From Arachnia rubra (GTDB lineage: Bacteria > Actinomycetota > Actinomycetes > Propionibacteriales > Propionibacteriaceae), in contig NZ_AP024463.1 of assembly GCF_019973735.1 (NCBI RefSeq), forward strand, positions 1,054,001 through 1,118,000: DNA of 64,000 nucleotides, written 5' to 3'. The notes under the pieces were generated by a model. That model was not told the DNA's origin, did no database searches, and was given only the letters and a program-made list of their open reading frames with translations. Below, in pieces: positions 18,234-27,161 of this stretch. The first letter of the stretch is position 1; every line of letters starts with the position of its first letter. The position numbers and the translations under genes were made by a program.

Positions 18234-18506
18234 GTGGTAGTGGCGAAGACCGACCAACCGCGGCACAAGGTGTCCGAGAACGTCGAGCTGTTGCTCTACA
18301 GCGGGTTCGCAGTCATGCCCGAAGCCCCCTCGCTCAACGAGGTCGAGGCATGTCGGGGCGCCGTGCACGTGCTACACGCCAGCGCGCCTGGCAGCCAGGC
18401 GAAGTGCACCTCTCCGGCTGATCCCCCTCATACTGTAAGGCAACCCGACAGGGCGCAGCGATCCCAGGGGATCTCCTGCATCGGTCGTACTCGACGTGGC
18501 GTATAA
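18234..18506 (+). pseudogene. N-terminal remnant of a phytanoyl-CoA dioxygenase (PhyH)-like gene
   Basis: From GTG 18234 (GAGAGAGGAAG upstream at 18217-18227) the translation reads VELLLYSGFAVMPEAPSLNE VEACRG in one frame, close to the PhyH N-terminal pattern (LYRDGFAVIPGALSPEEV). After about 60 residues similarity stops and the frame closes at 18506. The iron-binding HxD...H core is absent. A deleted Fe(II)/2-oxoglutarate oxygenase once belonging to this operon is the likely reading; a small unknown protein is the alternative. Confidence 0.5.
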
Positions 18507-18525
18507 GCTGGACAGCTAGGGCACG

Positions 18526-19632
18526 ATGACGACTAACACGGTTCACCATCACCCCGGGCCGATACCGTCGTCGGCCGCTGCACGTTCCTACGCCGGCAAG
18601 AGCGTGTTAGTGACCGGTGGGAACGGCTTCATCGGCGCGAACCTCACAGCAGTGCTTTTGGCGGCTGGTGCGCGCGTCACTGTAGCCGACCTAGATTGCA
18701 CGCCGAGCCGGGCCTCCGCGCTCAGTTGCCAGGGTCTGCTGGATCACCCAAAACTGCGGATGGTCGAGCTTGACGTTCTTGATGCCAACGCGCTGCGCGC
18801 TGAGATGGTTCGCACGCGCCACGATGTGATCGTGCATCTGGCTGCGTGCTCAGTGATCGAGCGGTCCGCAATGCAACCGCACGAGGCGATCCGAACCAAC
18901 GCGATGGGGGTGGTGACTCTGCTCAGCACCTTGCTCGAAGATGATGTCCCGGTGCCCGATTCGATTGTGACGATCTCAACCGACAAGGTCTACGGTGAGT
19001 CGGGGAATGAGCCAACGGACGAAGGCGCACCCTTGGGGGGGCTTGGAGTCTATGAAGCAGGCAAGGCCGCAGGCGATATCCTCGCCCGCGCCTTCCACGC
19101 CACGCGCGGGCTTCCTGTAACCGTCCTGCGACCGTGCAATGTCTACGGCCCGCATGACTACGGCGGCTCACGCCTGATACCAAGGGCCCTGAGCGCTCTT
19201 TACGCGCACGATGAGCCGCTCCCGCCGCAGCTGTACGCGGACTCGGTGCAGCACAGTCGCGATTTTTTATACATCGAAGACGTCATCGAGATGGTGTTAG
19301 CGGCGGGAACGTCGTCAGCAGCCATTGGCGAGGTATTCAATCTGGCGGGCAAGTTTAATGCGGCCCCGGCGGAGATCCTCGACCTATTGGTCCAGTGCGC
19401 GGCGGAGTGGGAGACCGGCTTCGACCGAACCCGCGCCCAACGCATCCGTGACAACGGTGTGGTGGTCGAGCCGTCTTCGCCGCCGCCCGGCACGCTCGTC
19501 ATCTCGACGCAGCGTATCGACGGTAGGAAGCTGTCCCGGACGCTGGGGGTTGTCCCCGTCGTCAGCATTGAAGAGGGTTTGCGTCGCACGATCGCCGTCT
19601 ACCGCGACCATTACCGGGAGGGGCGCGGATGA
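18526..19632 (+). CDS. NAD-dependent epimerase/dehydratase (CDP-glucose 4,6-dehydratase-like)
   Basis: A 368-residue extended SDR. It shows the NAD-binding GGNGFIGANL (about residues 30-40), then STDKVYGE, a motif typical of CDP-glucose 4,6-dehydratases, then the catalytic YEAGK and RPCNVYGPHDYGGSRLIPR. It should act on an NDP-sugar in the cytosol. Its stop overlaps the next SDR gene by ATGA at 19629. It has no counterpart I know in the lincomycin sugar block, so it may decorate the product or make a second sugar. The substrate nucleotide cannot be set from sequence alone. Confidence 0.8.
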   Translation: MTTNTVHHHPGPIPSSAAARSYAGKSVLVTGGNGFIGANLTAVLLAAGARVTVADLDCTPSRASALSCQGLLDHPKLRMVELDVLDANALRAEMVRTRHDVIVHLAACSVIERSAMQPHEAIRTNAMGVVTLLSTLLEDDVPVPDSIVTISTDKVYGESGNEPTDEGAPLGGLGVYEAGKAAGDILARAFHATRGLPVTVLRPCNVYGPHDYGGSRLIPRALSALYAHDEPLPPQLYADSVQHSRDFLYIEDVIEMVLAAGTSSAAIGEVFNLAGKFNAAPAEILDLLVQCAAEWETGFDRTRAQRIRDNGVVVEPSSPPPGTLVISTQRIDGRKLSRTLGVVPVVSIEEGLRRTIAVYRDHYREGRG

Positions 19633-20591
19633 GCGACGCATGGTCCGGACTACGTTGTTTGGTGACGGGCGGGGCGGGGTTCGGCGGTCGTCGCTTGGTC
19701 GACGAGCTCATCTGCAAAGGCGCCGAAGTTACGGTCCTCGACCGTCGTCTCGGCACTCGTGCTTGTCCTGAAGTCGACTATGTCGTTGGGGACGTCCGCG
19801 ACGACGCGCTGGTGCGCACGCTGCTGCGGACGCGGCACGTCGACGCTGTGTTCCACCTCGCTGCCGAGGCGCTGGTGCCTTATAGCGTGGCGCACCCGGC
19901 TGAAGTCTTGGACGTAAACGCGCGCGGTACCTACGTGATGCTCGAGGCGTGGCGTCAGGAGCGCCCGGATGCCCGGTTCATCTTTGCTTCCAGCGGCGCG
20001 TATTACGGCGATACCACCTCGTCGGAGCCACTTCCCGAGTCCGCCAGCCCGCTAGCCGCTGCCAATTTGTACGCCTCCTCTAAGGCCGCCGCCGACCTCG
20101 CGGTGCAGGGGTACGCTGCGACCTACGATCTACGTGCAGCCGTGTGCCGCTTCATGAACACCTATGGCCCTGGTGATACACATCGCTCGCGCCTAGTCCC
20201 GCGGGCGCTCGCCCTGCTTGCCAGCGCAGGACCCTTCGACTTTGGCAACCGCGACGATGGTACGAGCGCCCTGGACTTTCTCTACATCGACGACATGGTG
20301 AGCGGCTACCTCGCGGTCGCTGAACACCTTGAGTACGGTGATAGTGGGGCGTTTAATTTCGGCTCGGGTCGATGTGTGCCGATCGCGGAGGTGGCCACCC
20401 GGGCGAGCGTAGTCTGGGATGGCCTGTCCCGAGTGCCGGTGTTCTCCGGCGCTCGGCGGGCAGCACCCCGGCGCAAGTGGCTCGACATCCGCAAGGCACG
20501 AGACCTCCTCGGGTGGGAGCCAAGAACAGACCTCGATACGGGGCTTGCGGCCACAGTCCGCTGGTTCCGTGAGGCCAAGCGTGGATGCTGA
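19629..20591 (+). CDS. NAD-dependent epimerase/dehydratase (second SDR)
   Basis: A 320-residue extended SDR with GGAGFGGRRL (the usual GFIG is GFGG here), FASSGAYYGD, catalytic YASSK, RFMNTYGPGD and DFLYIDDMVSGY. The C-terminal ending KARDLLGWEP with TVRWF is typical of GDP-mannose/UDP-glucose-type epimerases and reductases. It is coupled to the preceding SDR by ATGA. The pair may carry out sequential dehydration and epimerisation or reduction. The downstream aminotransferase gene (now broken) began at 20586, inside its last codons. Confidence 0.8.
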   Translation: MSDAWSGLRCLVTGGAGFGGRRLVDELICKGAEVTVLDRRLGTRACPEVDYVVGDVRDDALVRTLLRTRHVDAVFHLAAEALVPYSVAHPAEVLDVNARGTYVMLEAWRQERPDARFIFASSGAYYGDTTSSEPLPESASPLAAANLYASSKAAADLAVQGYAATYDLRAAVCRFMNTYGPGDTHRSRLVPRALALLASAGPFDFGNRDDGTSALDFLYIDDMVSGYLAVAEHLEYGDSGAFNFGSGRCVPIAEVATRASVVWDGLSRVPVFSGARRAAPRRKWLDIRKARDLLGWEPRTDLDTGLAATVRWFREAKRGC

Positions 20592-21758
20592 CGGTCGATT
20601 TGGTCCTTGACGTTGACGCACTGCGACATAGAGCGTTCCCCGCGTCACCCGTGAGCTGGCCTATCTTGCACATGCGGCGGTGGCATTGTTGCTTGCTGTA
20701 ACGGTCGATGCCATTACCGGCCTCGCCCAGCGCGCCGGCCCGCGCGGCCAGTTCGAGTACCTGTTGGGGGACGCCGGGTCGCAGGTACGTGGGCTGGCCG
20801 CAGCCATGCTGGCGGTGTCGGCCGACGAGGTCGCCCTTGTGCCGTTCACCTCGGCCGGACTATCAATGGTGGCCGCAGGGCTGGAATGGTGACCGGGCGA
20901 CAACACCGTGGTTGAGGCTGGCGACTTCCCGTCCAACACCTACGTGTGGCGGGCACTACGCCACCTCGGCGTGCAAGTTCGGGAGGTCGAAGTCGGCCCG
21001 TCCCTCTCAGTCGCATGCATCTTCAGCCATGCGTCAACGAACGGACTTGCCTCGTTGCGTTCAGTAGCACCCACTACTTATCCGGCCGACCCGTCGACGA
21101 CCTGTGCGGCATTGACGTCTTGCTGTGCGTCGACGCGATCCAGACTCTCGGGGCGCAACCGCTGTGCGGCCGCCACATCGACTTCACCGTGGCGGACGGT
21201 CACAAGTGGCTCCTAGCGCCAAAAGGGATGGGAGTGCTTTCGGTGCGGAGCGAGCTGTTTCCCTTACTGCCTCTGGCCGTCCTAGGATGGCGGTCCGTGG
21301 ACGATTATCGCAGTCTTTGCGTCCGGGAGACCCTCGCCAGTACCGCCCGCCGCTACGAATCAGGTAGCCTGAACGAGATGGGGCTGATCGGTCTGGAGGC
21401 CTCCTTGGGACTACTCGTTCAGGTCGGTCAGCACCATGACCCCAAACGGTTGCGGGTGGCTAGGCTACAGCTAGTGGGCGGACTGCGCGCGCTCGGTCTA
21501 CCGGTGCTGGGTACCCCTAGGCTCCACGACTGGGCCGCTATAGTCAGCTTTCACATGCCGGATACGCATAGTGCAGAGGTCGCGCGCGAGCTTCAGCGGG
21601 CCGGGGTCGTCGTGTCCGTTCGGTACGAAACCTCCGGTACAGAATTCCTCCAGTCCGCGCCGCACCTCTACACCACTGACGATGACATCGACCGGCTGCT
21701 CGACGCCCTTTCGGGGCACTCGAAGTGTCAGTCACGGCACGAAGGGACGAAGCAATGA
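20586..21758 (+). pseudogene. Class V aminotransferase-like PLP enzyme, three lesions
   Basis: Ancestral start ATG 20586 overlaps the preceding gene. A frameshift near 20645-20660 separates MLTVDLVLDVDALRHRAFP from ELAYLAHAAVALL. TGA at 20890 interrupts SAGLSMVAAGLEW/PGDNTVVEAGDF, where relatives have Arg (CGA to TGA). A third shift near 21010-21055 leads into FSSTHYLSGRPVD, CVDAIQTLGAQP and the PLP-lysine motif TVADGHKWLLAPKGMG. The rest is intact to 21758. The fold is that of isopenicillin-N-epimerase/cysteine-desulfurase enzymes, the family I associate with lincosamide LmbF/CcbF, which act late on the sulfur arm. No active product is expected. Confidence 0.85.
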
Positions 21759-22732
21759 TCAAGCTGGACGACGGGAGACGACTGCCTGCCGCCCACGTAA
21801 ACTGGACCGCTCCCGCCGCTGCAGGTCGCGTCCGGTCCGGGGCTGGGGTCGACGTACGCCGTCTCCTACCGCCCTTTGAGGTTGTCACCATGCTGCACTC
21901 AGCGCGGGCATGGGAACGACACCACGGCCCGGTCGACCTTTACACCGACCAGGACGGGTACCGGTGGCTTACGCACTGGGGCCTCGAAGATCTGTACCGC
22001 GCCATCGACCTCAATGTGCTGGCCAGCGTTGACCATAAGCTCTACGACCCTTCGACCTACTACACTCTCGGCAAAGTGTTTGCCTTGGCCGCGTCAAATA
22101 CCGCACTGACTTGGCTTGATACTGATCTTTACCTGCACCGCCCCATTGAGAACCTCGGTGGTGAGGTCTTCGTGGTTGCCCACCGTGAAGCCGTCGGCAA
22201 CGTTGTCTACCCCACCCGGGACCGGCTGCCCGACCCAAACGGCATCGTTGAGGACGGGTGGGACTTCAGGAGGTCAGCCGCCAACACGGCGCTGGCCTAC
22301 TTCGGCTCCGCCGTGCACCGGGATGCGTTCGTGCGCAGCTGTCTGGCGTTTGCCGCGCGGAACCATACACCCATCGAAGGGTATGACCCCCGGCCGGCCT
22401 TCGCGGAGCAGCGCGTTTCGGTGTTTGAGGCGGCCTCGCTCGGTGTCCCGGTGCGCTGCGTCGTCGACACCGTCTGGGACCCTGCGGCGCGTGAGTGGGA
22501 TCCGGTACCGACGGACGCCGCCTTCCATCACACCTGGCGGGAGAAGAAGCGCCTGGCCAGAAACCCCGTGGCCGCTCGCGCATACCTACAGCAGGAGGTC
22601 ATCTGCTTTATCAGCCGTTTCCCTGACGATGCTGACCGGATATCCCGGCTCGCTGAGCGCGGCCTTTTCGACTCGATCTGTGACGCGGCCGACGTGTACT
22701 CGTGGGTGGATCAGGCGGGAGCGCTGCGGTGA
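21755..22732 (+). CDS. Putative glycosyltransferase with DxD motif (DUF6734-like)
   Basis: A 325-residue soluble protein. FEVVTMLHSARAWERHHGPV and DLYTDQDGYRWL resemble the nucleotide-binding half of capsular GT32-like/DUF6734 proteins; Asp122-Thr-Asp124 (TWLDTDLYLHRP) is the likely metal-binding DxD. The start ATG 21755 overlaps the pseudogene stop (ATGA) and has AAGGGA upstream; its stop overlaps malQ (TGATG). The acceptor is unknown. In the island it could transfer a sugar to the octose or an oligosaccharide. Confidence 0.6.
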   Translation: MIKLDDGRRLPAAHVNWTAPAAAGRVRSGAGVDVRRLLPPFEVVTMLHSARAWERHHGPVDLYTDQDGYRWLTHWGLEDLYRAIDLNVLASVDHKLYDPSTYYTLGKVFALAASNTALTWLDTDLYLHRPIENLGGEVFVVAHREAVGNVVYPTRDRLPDPNGIVEDGWDFRRSAANTALAYFGSAVHRDAFVRSCLAFAARNHTPIEGYDPRPAFAEQRVSVFEAASLGVPVRCVVDTVWDPAAREWDPVPTDAAFHHTWREKKRLARNPVAARAYLQQEVICFISRFPDDADRISRLAERGLFDSICDAADVYSWVDQAGALR

Positions 22733-24633
22733 TGAGCTGTCCGAACCCAATCGAAGTGGCGGCCTCGTGGGGTGTAATGGTCGAGCACGTTGACGGTCTG
22801 CGTCGGGTGCGCCAGCTCGATCCCGTCGTCGCCGCCGATCTTGTGCGCTACCTCGGCGGCGATCCTGAAGAGGCCCGTCAGGACGTGGCCGCGTCGATAC
22901 TCACGGTTCGCGGCGACGAACCGGTCGCCTTCGCCGACAAGGGCGAACTCGTCCTGGCCAACGGCCAAATGGTGGCGGTCTCACCGGACGTCCCAACTAC
23001 CGTTCCAGTCGGCTACCACAGATTCTATCCGACCGGGTCTATGGAGCCTGTGACCGTGGTGGGCAGCCCTGCGGTTGCCGCACCCACCCCAGGCCGCGGT
23101 TGGGGACTCAGCGTGCAACCCTACGCCCTGCGCTCCAGCCAGGACTGGGGAATAGGTGACCTGGGCACGGTGCGCGACCTCGCGCGCTGGGCGGCGCAGC
23201 AGGGGGCGACAACGTTGTTGCTCGGTCCGATGCTCGCCGCCGCACCGACCACACCCCGCGAGCCGAGCCCGTACTACCCGGCCACACGCCTTTTCCTGGA
23301 CCCGCTCTATCTGTCCATGCAGGACGTGCGCGCACCGGACGGAACGCCTGTTGCTGTGTCCCGTCCGGCGGGACTCAGTGACTCCGCTGATGCGCCGATC
23401 GACCGCGATGCGGTGCATACCGCCAAGTACGCCACGCTGAGGGCGCTCTGGACAGACCTTGATGGCAGTCCGGACCCCTTGCTGCAGGACTTTCTTGCCG
23501 CCAGTGCGCTTCCTGTGCAGCTCTTCGCCACCTGGTGCGTCCTTACCGATAAGCTCGGGGGCGATTGGCGACAGTGGCCAACGGAACTTCAGGACCCGCG
23601 TTCGGCGCAGGTCGAAGCCTTTGCAGAGCAGCACGCTGATGATGTCAGTTTCCATGTCTGGCTGCAGTGGATGTGCGAGCAGCAGATGGCGAGGATCGCT
23701 GGCGAAATCGACGTCATTAACGACCTACCGGTCGGCTTCGACCCCGGCGGCTTCGATGGCTGGTTGTGGCAGGAGGCACTAGTCCCACAGGTGCGTATCG
23801 GTGCTCCGCCGGATGGATTCGCGCCTGATGGCCATGGCTGGGACAGCGCTCCCTTCTCGCCGATGGCCTTGGAACGGCTGCGGTTCGCGCCGTTGGTGGC
23901 GGTCTGGAGGGCGAACATGGCTCGTGGCGCAGGCCTGCACCTAGACCATGCAATGCACCTCACCAGGCTGTTCTGGGTGCCGTGGGACAGGACGCCGGCC
24001 GAAGGGGCGTATGTTGAGTACCCTTTCCGGGAGATCCTCGACCTATTGGTGCTGGAAAGTGTTGCGAATAGCTGTTACGTGGTAACGGAGGACCTCGGAA
24101 ATGTCCCCTCCGATTTCCGGCAGCAGATTGGGGAGCGCGGCCTTCTACGAACAATCATTTTGTGGTTTGTCAAGATTCCCCCGAACAAGTGGCCCGAAGC
24201 CGCAGTTGCCTACGTCTCGAACCATGACCACCCGCCGGTGGCGGCAGTCTGGGCCGACCACGACGCTGGCGCAAGGTTGATCGACGTCGATCCGCAAAGT
24301 GAGGAAGCGTTTGCCCGGCTGTCGCACCATCAGCGCCTCGTCGCGCTAGGTGAGGGGACGCCGGTCGATGCAGACCTGTTCACCGCGCTCCGCCGGACTC
24401 ACGAGGGCCTAGGGCGCAGCGGAGCCGGCCTCGTACTAAGCCAGGTGCTCGACCTGATGCTCGGGGCTCAGCGGGTGAACTCTCCCACCGGCGACCGGTC
24501 GCAGAGCTGGCGCACGTCTCTGCCAATGCTGCTCGATGATCTGGTGGAGGATGAGGTGGCGCGTGAGCTGTGTAGCGTGCTCGCCGCCGCGCGCAATAAG
24601 GACCGATCCGACTTCGACCTCACGGGAGGATAA
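22732..24633 (+). CDS. malQ: 4-alpha-glucanotransferase (GH77, MalQ family; LmbQ-like position)
   Basis: A 633-residue amylomaltase, moving alpha-1,4-glucan segments between chains. After a beta-rich N-terminal domain (about 1-110), GH77 motifs follow: GLSVQPYALRSSQDWGIGDLG, PSPYYPATRLFLDPLYL, nucleophile Asp405 (GLHLDHAMHL), acid/base Glu453 (VTEDLG) and Asp499 (SNHDHPP). The Arg two residues before the nucleophile, nearly invariant in the GH13/GH77 clan (RIDH), is His403 here. The gene starts inside the GT stop. A gene of this family sits next to the transaldolase gene in the lincomycin cluster (lmbQ, as I recall). Catalytic triad complete but activity may be altered. Confidence 0.87.
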   Translation: MSCPNPIEVAASWGVMVEHVDGLRRVRQLDPVVAADLVRYLGGDPEEARQDVAASILTVRGDEPVAFADKGELVLANGQMVAVSPDVPTTVPVGYHRFYPTGSMEPVTVVGSPAVAAPTPGRGWGLSVQPYALRSSQDWGIGDLGTVRDLARWAAQQGATTLLLGPMLAAAPTTPREPSPYYPATRLFLDPLYLSMQDVRAPDGTPVAVSRPAGLSDSADAPIDRDAVHTAKYATLRALWTDLDGSPDPLLQDFLAASALPVQLFATWCVLTDKLGGDWRQWPTELQDPRSAQVEAFAEQHADDVSFHVWLQWMCEQQMARIAGEIDVINDLPVGFDPGGFDGWLWQEALVPQVRIGAPPDGFAPDGHGWDSAPFSPMALERLRFAPLVAVWRANMARGAGLHLDHAMHLTRLFWVPWDRTPAEGAYVEYPFREILDLLVLESVANSCYVVTEDLGNVPSDFRQQIGERGLLRTIILWFVKIPPNKWPEAAVAYVSNHDHPPVAAVWADHDAGARLIDVDPQSEEAFARLSHHQRLVALGEGTPVDADLFTALRRTHEGLGRSGAGLVLSQVLDLMLGAQRVNSPTGDRSQSWRTSLPMLLDDLVEDEVARELCSVLAAARNKDRSDFDLTGG

Positions 24634-24635
24634 CC

Positions 24636-25288
24636 ATGACGAAGGTCTACGTCGACAGCGCAGACGTGGAGGAGTGCGCATACTGGTTTGCCACCGGCCT
24701 CGTCGTGGGAACCACCGCTAATTCCACGCTAGTACGCACTGCCGGTGCGCTGAGCCTGTGCGACCTCGCGGGCCAGTTACTGGCGCTCGATCCCACTGAG
24801 CTGCATCTGCAGGTGCTGCCGGAAGACCCAGCGGAGGCCTTCGACCAGGCAAGGACGCTGGCGGCGCAGGGTGACAAGGTGCGGGTTAAGATCCCACTGC
24901 TAACCGGCTCTGGTGAGCTCCGGACGTCGCTCATCAGTCGCTGCGCGCAGAACGGCATCAAGGTCAATGTCACTGCGTGCACTACCCCAGGGCAGGCGAT
25001 GGCAGCTGTGGGCCTTGGTGTGAGCCATGTCAGCCTGCTGTGGTGCCGAATGCGCGACGCCGGCATCAACCCAGCCCGGGCTCTCAAGCAGGTCACTGCT
25101 CACCGTGACCGCAGTGGTTTGTCGGCCAAGACAGTGATTGGCAGCATCCGCAAACCGGCGGACGCTTCAGACGCACTCGCGGCTGGCGCGCAGTACCGTC
25201 GTCAGTTCTGCGGGCGTGGCTGGCCCCGGACCCGAGCCGCCTGTTTGCTGAACAGTTCAGCACCGACTCTGTCCACCTCACGCTGTGA
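24636..25288 (+). pseudogene. Transaldolase (LmbR-like, FSA/TalC type) with C-terminal frameshift
   Basis: A small TalC-type transaldolase; LmbR makes an octulose 8-phosphate in lincomycin biosynthesis. Start ATG 24636 has GGGAGGA. Schiff-base lysine is Lys85 (VRVKIPLL), followed by VNVTACTTPGQA and GSIRKPADASDALAAGA. After about residue 187 the current frame becomes Arg/Cys-rich and ends at 25304. The alternative frame reads VLRAWLAPDPSRLFAEQF and stops at 25288, overlapping the next start as GTGA. That overlap shows the ancestral end, so one or two bases are lost or gained near 25190-25215. A real lesion or a read error cannot be told apart here. Confidence 0.85.
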
Positions 25289-26475
25289 GCGGCGGGATGG
25301 TTGAGCAAGAAGTGGGCACTGCTATTGAGCCGGTCGTGGTGCCGTTCGCAGCGCCGTACCTCGGGAGCGAGGAGCAACAGGCGGTGCTGTCCGTCGTCGA
25401 GAGCGGGTGGATCGGGACCGGCGAGGTCGCGCGCGACACTGAGTCCCGGTTCGCGACCTACCTGAATGTCCCGCACGCGCTGCTACTGAGCTCCGGCACG
25501 GCTGCCTTACACCTGGCACTGCTAGGACTGGGCGTCGGTGCGGGCGATGAGGTCGTGGTGCCGACTGTAACCTTCACGGCGACAGCAGCCACGGTCGTGC
25601 ACGCTGGGGCGCGGCCGGTGCTGGTCGACGTTGAGCCTGAAACGCTGAACATCGACCTCGAGTCTGCGCGTCGGGCCCTCACGCCGCGCACCAAGGCCCT
25701 CGTTATCGTGCATATGTCAGGCCGGATGGCCGATGTACGTGCTGCCAGGAAGTTCTGCGATGAGCACGGGCTGCGTCTCGTAGAGGACTCCGCGCACGCG
25801 CTCCCGGCAGAGCGGGACGGCATTACCCCCGGCGCACTGTCGGACGCCGCAGCTTTCTCGTTCTTCGTCACCAAGCCGCTCACCAGCGCGGAGGGCGGTC
25901 TGCTTGTCACACCTCACGCGGACGTTGAGCAGAGATGCCGCGTGCTGAGTAGACACGGTATCGACCGAAGCACGCACGACCGGCACCGTTTCGGCCGCTC
26001 GCCCCACTACGACGTAGTCGCCGCCGGGTTCAAGTACAACCTGCCAGATATCCTCGCGGCGGTATTGCGGTGCCAGTTGGCGCGTGCTGACGAGTTGCAC
26101 GCGCGGCGCGCTGGCATCGCCCGCATCTATCTGGAAGGGCTGGACGGCGTCCCGGGGCTCGACTTGCCGCCCGCCGACACTCGTACCAACAGATCGTCCT
26201 GGTACCTATTCATCGTCCGCATCCCGGCGCACCTCAAGCGTGACGAGCTGGCCACCCGGCTGGCGGCCGACGGTGTGGGCACTAGCGTGCATCTGCGCCC
26301 GCTCCACCAATTCAGCTACTACGCCGATCACTTCCCCACCGATCCGGCCCATGTCCGGGTGGCTGATGAGGTGTACCCTCGGCTACTCTCTCTTCCCATC
26401 TTCCCAGCGATGACAGACGAGCAGGTCGCGCATGTCGTGAGCACTGTCCGCAGGCACGCGATGGCCCGGTCATGA
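25285..26475 (+). CDS. DegT/DnrJ/EryC1/StrS aminotransferase (LmbS-like)
   Basis: PLP-dependent sugar aminotransferase, 396 residues. Motifs are SSGTAALHLAL (PLP phosphate), VVVPTVTFTATAA, EDSAHALPAE and the Schiff-base Lys197 in FVTKPLTSAEGG, with the C-terminal SVHLRPLHQF and YPRLLSLPIFPAM typical of the family. LmbS and CcbS install the amino group on the GDP-octose of lincosamides; the gene sits between the transaldolase and nucleotidyltransferase genes as lmbS does. GTG 25285 overlaps the ancestral transaldolase stop. Confidence 0.9.
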   Translation: MSGGMVEQEVGTAIEPVVVPFAAPYLGSEEQQAVLSVVESGWIGTGEVARDTESRFATYLNVPHALLLSSGTAALHLALLGLGVGAGDEVVVPTVTFTATAATVVHAGARPVLVDVEPETLNIDLESARRALTPRTKALVIVHMSGRMADVRAARKFCDEHGLRLVEDSAHALPAERDGITPGALSDAAAFSFFVTKPLTSAEGGLLVTPHADVEQRCRVLSRHGIDRSTHDRHRFGRSPHYDVVAAGFKYNLPDILAAVLRCQLARADELHARRAGIARIYLEGLDGVPGLDLPPADTRTNRSSWYLFIVRIPAHLKRDELATRLAADGVGTSVHLRPLHQFSYYADHFPTDPAHVRVADEVYPRLLSLPIFPAMTDEQVAHVVSTVRRHAMARS

Positions 26476-27161
26476 GGCAGGTCGTCGTACTGTGTGGGGG
26501 CGCTGGGACCCGGCTGCGTCAGATCACCAGGGGATCACAGAAGTGCATGGTTGAGGTCGCTGGGGCACCATTCCTCGCCCACGTGCTCGGCGTGGTCGAC
26601 CAATGGAAGCCGGACGAGGTGCTGTTGCTGGTGAGCCACCACGCCGAACAGGTCATCGCGTTCGCGGCGTCGTCCGAGCGGCCGTACCGGGTAAAGTATC
26701 GGCGCGAGGCTACGCCGGCAGGGACAGTGGGCGCTCTGCGCGCTGCAAGAGGTCTGCTTGCCTCGGAGTTTCTGCTCGTCCTCGGTGACGTCCTGCCCCC
26801 GAAAGTCGGTCGTATCTGGGAGCGCCTGGTACAGGTGGCACAGCGCACCAGCGCTGCGGCGGTCATGACGACGGCCGCTGCGTCGCAATCGATGGACCAG
26901 GGGAATATCGACGTAGACGCCGACCTGGTTGTGTCCTACGACAAGTCTTCGCCGTTGCCGCTAATCGACCGCGGGACGCGGTACCTGCGGGCAGACGCAC
27001 TCGACGCGTTCAGTGGCAACGATGACGATACTTTTTTCGGATCGATGGTGCCGACGCGAGCGCTCGCCCACTTATTTGTCGAAGGGCCGGTGCTCGACGT
27101 TGGCACGCCGGAGCGGCTACAGCGAGTGCGGTCCGCACTGGTAGGGTTGCATCGTGCCTGA
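26472..27161 (+). CDS. Sugar-1-phosphate nucleotidyltransferase (LmbO/HddC-like)
   Basis: A 229-residue nucleotidyltransferase activating a sugar 1-phosphate. Motifs are LCGGAGTRLRQ, the Lys region KCMVEVAGAPFL, ATPAGTVGALRAAR and LVLGDVL, then VLDVGTPERLQRV at the end. HddC makes GDP-heptose and LmbO makes GDP-octose with this fold, so GTP is the expected donor, though sequence alone does not prove it. Coupled to the aminotransferase by ATGA, and its end overlaps the kinase start by eight bases. Confidence 0.87.
   Translation: MRQVVVLCGGAGTRLRQITRGSQKCMVEVAGAPFLAHVLGVVDQWKPDEVLLLVSHHAEQVIAFAASSERPYRVKYRREATPAGTVGALRAARGLLASEFLLVLGDVLPPKVGRIWERLVQVAQRTSAAAVMTTAAASQSMDQGNIDVDADLVVSYDKSSPLPLIDRGTRYLRADALDAFSGNDDDTFFGSMVPTRALAHLFVEGPVLDVGTPERLQRVRSALVGLHRA

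Noticed and set aside
18093..18506. A 137-codon ORF starting within the MFS gene
   Set aside because: The first part is the MFS gene in another frame; only the part from 18234 resembles a protein (PhyH start).
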